A DNA stretch of 64,000 bases, taken from positions 4,836,001-4,900,000 of the forward strand of contig NZ_JACCFO010000001.1 of NCBI RefSeq assembly GCF_013410565.1, read 5' to 3'. This DNA is from Streptomonospora nanhaiensis (GTDB lineage: Bacteria; Actinomycetota; Actinomycetes; Streptosporangiales; Streptosporangiaceae). Position numbers and translations under genes: made by a program. Each line of letters starts with the position of its first letter. Positions within the stretch are counted from its first letter, which is position 1. The notes under the pieces are model-generated. The model did not search any database, had not been told where the DNA came from, and saw only the letters and a program-made list of their open reading frames with translations. Shown here one piece after another: positions 61,267 through 64,000 of this stretch.

Positions 61267-61824
61267 ATGATCGAAGAGACCCTCCTCGAAGCCGAGGAGA
61301 AGATGGAGAAGGCCGTGGTGGTCGCCAAGGAGGACTTCGCCGCGATCCGCACGGGGCGTCCCGGTCCCGCCACCTTCAACAAGATCACGGCCGAGTACTA
61401 CGGCGCACCCACCCCGATCAACCAGCTCGCCTCGTTCTCCGTGCCCGAACCCCGCATGGTGGTCGTCTCCCCGTTCGACAAGAACTCCCTGTCGGCCATC
61501 GAGAAGGCCATCCGCGAGAGCGACCTCGGCGTGAACCCGGCCAACGACGGCAACATCATCCGCGTGGTGTTCCCCGACCTGTCCGAGGAGCGCCGCAAGG
61601 AGTACATCAAGGTGGCGCGCGGCAAGGCCGAGGAGGCCCGCGTGTCCGTGCGCAACGTCCGCCGGCACGCCAAGGACGCCTTCGACAAGGCGATCAAGGG
61701 CGGCGACATCGGCGAGGACGAGGGCCACCGCGCCCAGGACGAGCTTGACGAGCTCACCCAGAAGTACGTCGCCGAGATCGACGAACTGCTGAAGCACAAG
61801 GAATCCGAACTGCTTGAGGTCTAG
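61267..61824 (+). CDS. frr: Ribosome recycling factor
   Basis: RRF (185 residues) separates ribosome subunits after termination together with EF-G. Conserved parts are [60 protein letters not shown] and the C-terminal HKESELLEV. The ATG at 61267 is standard. The frame upstream to 60340 is read through pyrH in another phase and rejected. Confidence 0.98.
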   Translation: MIEETLLEAEEKMEKAVVVAKEDFAAIRTGRPGPATFNKITAEYYGAPTPINQLASFSVPEPRMVVVSPFDKNSLSAIEKAIRESDLGVNPANDGNIIRVVFPDLSEERRKEYIKVARGKAEEARVSVRNVRRHAKDAFDKAIKGGDIGEDEGHRAQDELDELTQKYVAEIDELLKHKESELLEV

Positions 61825-61972
61825 CGCCAGTGACGTTCATTGAGCCCGGATCCGAGCAGGACGACGACCGCGGCGGGACCGGTCCCGTGCCGCCCGCGGC
61901 CGACTCCGGCGCGGCCGCCGACCCGGCCGGCGCCGCCGGGGCGACCGGGTCCGCCCGCCAGGTGCCCCCTCG

Positions 61973-63025
61973 GTGAACGGCTCCGCGCCCGAGGACGCCG
62001 CCCACGGCCCGGGGCAGGGCGCCGTGCCTCCCGTGCCCGGCGGCGGCCGCGGCCCCAAGGAGCCCGACGCCACGGCCGGCGCGGGCGCCCCGCAGCCCCC
62101 ACCGTCGGGTGAGCCGGCCGAGCCCGGCGCGGACCGGCCCGGGTCCGCCGCGCCGGGCGCCGGTCCCGCGCGTCCGGAGGGCCGGCGCTTCGTGCTGCAC
62201 AAGCCCGACGGCCAGCCGGTGCGCACCGGGCGCAACCTGCCGGTGGCCATCGCCAGCGGCGTCGCGCTCGGCGCCCTCGTGCTGCTGTCGATCTACCCCT
62301 ACTCCGCGGGCTTCGTCGCCATCACCTCGGCGGCCGTGCTGATCGGGCTGCGCGAGATCAACCGCGGCCTGGCCGCCGTCGGCGGCCGGCTGGCGGTGCC
62401 GCCGCTGGCGGTGGGCGGCGTGGCCATGCAGGTGTGCGCCTACTTCGGCGGCGCGCAGTGGCTGGTGGGCGCCACCGCGCTCACCGCGATCGCCGCGCTG
62501 TCCTGGCGGCTGCGCTCGGGGTCGGAGGGCTACGTCCGCGACGCCGGCGCCACCCTGTTCACCCTGGTCTACCTGCCGTTCCTGCTGGGGACCTGGCAGC
62601 TGCTGATCGCCACGCCCGACGACGGCCCCGAGCGGCTGATCGCCTTCATCCTGGTCACCATCTCCAGCGACATCGGCGGCTACTTCGCGGGGATCCTCGT
62701 CGGCCGGCACAAGATGGCGCCGGTCATCAGCCCCAACAAGACCTGGGAGGGGTTCGGCGGCTCGGTCCTGGCCTGCATGCTCGTCGGGGCGCTGACCGTG
62801 GTCCTCATGCTCGACGGCCCGGTGTGGGCCGGCGCGGTGCTGGGCCTGGCCGTGGTGCTGGCCGCCACCGTGGGCGACCTGATCGAGTCCATGTTCAAGC
62901 GCGACCTCGGCCTCAAGGACATGGGCCGCTTCATGCCCGGCCACGGCGGCCTGCTCGACCGGGTCGACTCCCTGCTGATCGCCGGCCCGGTCGCCTGGGT
63001 GGTGCTGTCGCTGCTGGTGGCCTGA
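61973..63025 (+). CDS. cdsA: Phosphatidate cytidylyltransferase
   Basis: CdsA (350 residues) makes CDP-diacylglycerol from phosphatidate and CTP. The first 80 residues are Pro/Gly/Ala-rich and disordered; about seven or eight membrane helices follow. The diagnostic signature is SPNKTWEGFGGSVLACM, then GDLIESMFKRDLGLKDMGRF and MPGHGGLLDRVDSL. The GTG at 61973 overlaps (GTGA) a small open frame 61830-61976, also disordered in character; this may be a leader or a sign that the N-terminus is shifted by a frame change. Confidence 0.92.
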   Translation: MNGSAPEDAAHGPGQGAVPPVPGGGRGPKEPDATAGAGAPQPPPSGEPAEPGADRPGSAAPGAGPARPEGRRFVLHKPDGQPVRTGRNLPVAIASGVALGALVLLSIYPYSAGFVAITSAAVLIGLREINRGLAAVGGRLAVPPLAVGGVAMQVCAYFGGAQWLVGATALTAIAALSWRLRSGSEGYVRDAGATLFTLVYLPFLLGTWQLLIATPDDGPERLIAFILVTISSDIGGYFAGILVGRHKMAPVISPNKTWEGFGGSVLACMLVGALTVVLMLDGPVWAGAVLGLAVVLAATVGDLIESMFKRDLGLKDMGRFMPGHGGLLDRVDSLLIAGPVAWVVLSLLVA

Positions 63026-63031
63026 GCGCGC

Positions 63032-64000
63032 TCACCCGTCGGGGCGCACCTCCAGGGTGCGCACCCCGCGCGAGGCCAGCACGGCCAGCGTGGCCAGCAG
63101 GATGAGCGCGGCGCCGCCCGTCAGGGTGGTGCGGGTGCCCAGCAGGGCCGCCAGCGGCCCGGCCAGCGTCTCGCCGATGGGCAGGGCCACGAACGACCCC
63201 AGCGCGTCGTAGGAGTACACCCGAGCCAGCCGGTCGGGCGGGATGTTCTGCTGCAGCGACACCTCCCAGGCCACGCCGAACTGCTCCAGCGCCACACCGG
63301 TGAGGAACAGGGCCGGCAGCAGGAACGGCACCGAGGGGGCGTAGCCCAGCGTCAGCAGCGGCAGCGCGTCCACGGCGGTGAGCGCGACACCGAACAGCAG
63401 CGCCCGGCGCGGCTGCCGGCGGGCCGCCAGCACCCCGCCGACCAGGGCGCCGGCGGTCTCGGCGCCCAGTACCACACCCCACAGGCCGCGGCCGATCGTC
63501 TCGTCGGCGACACCGGCGCCCAGCACCTTGACCCCGCCGGCGATCACCGCGTTCACCACCATGAACTGGAGCACCACCGACCACACCCAGGGCCGCGACG
63601 CGAACTCGCCCCAGCCTTCGGCGAGGTCGCGCAGGGGATGGGTGCGCGCGGTGCGCGGCGGCACCACCACCCGCACGGTGGCGAACGCCAGCCCGGCGGC
63701 GGCGAAGACGGCGGCGCCCCCGGCCAGGGTCCAGGCGGGGCCGGCCAGCCCCACCGCGCCGCCGCCGACCGACATGCCCACGGCCATGCCGAGCATCATG
63801 CCCATGCGGGCCACCGCGTTGGCCGGGCGCAGCAGGGCGGCCGGCACGGTCCGGGGGATCAGCGACACGGCGGCGGGCAGGCCCACGGCCGACACGGCGC
63901 CGTTGACCAGGCTGAGCCCGGCCAGCAGCGGCACCGAGGCGGCGCCGGAGAGCACCCCGGCGGCGATCGCGGCCTGCGACAGCGCCGCCAGCGCGCACGC
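63032..64000 (-). CDS. MFS transporter, N-terminus beyond the window
   Basis: The open frame comes in from the window edge and ends at 63032, converging on cdsA with 6 bases between the stops. At least 320 residues are visible with about nine to ten membrane helices (for example VPLLAGLSLVNGAVSAVGLP and WVWSVVLQFMVVNAVIAGGV). The RVVVPPRTARTHPLRDLAEG loop lies between the halves, and FGVAWEVSLQQNIPPDRLAR is typical of the DHA3-type MFS family (MefA/TetV-like). The substrate cannot be told from sequence. Confidence 0.85.
   Translation of the reverse strand, partial: ACALAALSQAAIAAGVLSGAASVPLLAGLSLVNGAVSAVGLPAAVSLIPRTVPAALLRPANAVARMGMMLGMAVGMSVGGGAVGLAGPAWTLAGGAAVFAAAGLAFATVRVVVPPRTARTHPLRDLAEGWGEFASRPWVWSVVLQFMVVNAVIAGGVKVLGAGVADETIGRGLWGVVLGAETAGALVGGVLAARRQPRRALLFGVALTAVDALPLLTLGYAPSVPFLLPALFLTGVALEQFGVAWEVSLQQNIPPDRLARVYSYDALGSFVALPIGETLAGPLAALLGTRTTLTGGAALILLATLAVLASRGVRTLEVRPDG

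Noticed and set aside
1-64000. Long antisense and out-of-phase open frames in almost every gene
   Set aside because: They arise from high GC third positions. They lack family motifs, good starts and sensible composition; the opposite frame carries the recognisable protein.
1-64000. tRNA, rRNA, insertion sequences, prophage or secondary-metabolite genes
   Set aside because: No cloverleaf, rRNA segment, transposase motif with inverted ends, phage structural gene or synthase domain was recognised.

Overview
The window is very GC-rich actinobacterial chromosome, with many GTG starts, leaderless genes and ATGA/GTGA stop-start overlaps. The core gene order (thiL, rpmB, recG, rsmD, coaD, DUF177, rpmF, rnc, mutM, smc, ftsY, amtB, ffh, rpsP, rimM, trmD, rplS, lepB, DUF2469, yraN, yifB, dprA, xerC, rpsB, tsf, pyrH, frr, cdsA) is the block known from Streptomyces and relatives. 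The 63-residue coiled-coil gene before smc and the XRE-TPR regulators also fit Actinomycetia. A member of Streptosporangiales, for example a Nocardiopsaceae-like genus, is my best guess. That placement is inference, not a database result.

Layout. Positions 1-8,300 are accessory: the tail of a DUF6230-like gene, two convergent XRE regulators with a divergent pair of small genes, a UvrD-type helicase with a RelE-like N-terminus, and a DUF1707 protein. Positions 8,376-14,880 hold a cytochrome bd operon in the order cydA-cydB-cydD-cydC, led by a cluster of palindromes. Its cydD gene carries an in-frame tandem 105-bp palindromic repeat. Positions 15,148-17,000 hold a tautomerase gene and a long non-coding region with strong inverted repeats. 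Next come the divergent DUF305 and DUF3105 genes. From 18,300 to 48,600 the conserved core runs from thiL to DUF2469. It is interrupted by a cobalamin-riboswitch btuF-btuC pair, an ABC exporter and amtB. After a solitary CRISPR-repeat-like palindrome at 48,729 come an SDR-MerR pair, an M23 peptidase, ridA-xerC and the overlapping yraN-yifB-dprA operon. A GNAT-LLM oxidoreductase pair follows, then the translation and lipid block rpsB-tsf-pyrH-frr-cdsA and a partial MFS gene.

How the genes work together. Most of the window is housekeeping: ribosome assembly and protein export (rpsP, rimM, trmD, rplS, ffh, ftsY, lepB), DNA repair and chromosome handling (recG, mutM, smc, xerC, dprA) and cofactor synthesis (thiL, coaD). 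The accessory parts are respiration under low oxygen (cyd), vitamin B12 uptake (btu), ammonium uptake (amtB) and regulation.

No rRNA or tRNA genes, complete insertion sequences, prophage or multi-repeat CRISPR array were seen. The most unusual signals are the REP-like repeat inside cydD, the palindrome cluster before cydA, the lone type I-E-like repeat, the triple direct repeat before amtB, the structured region near 15,960-16,270, and a roughly 290-residue disordered extension on DprA.
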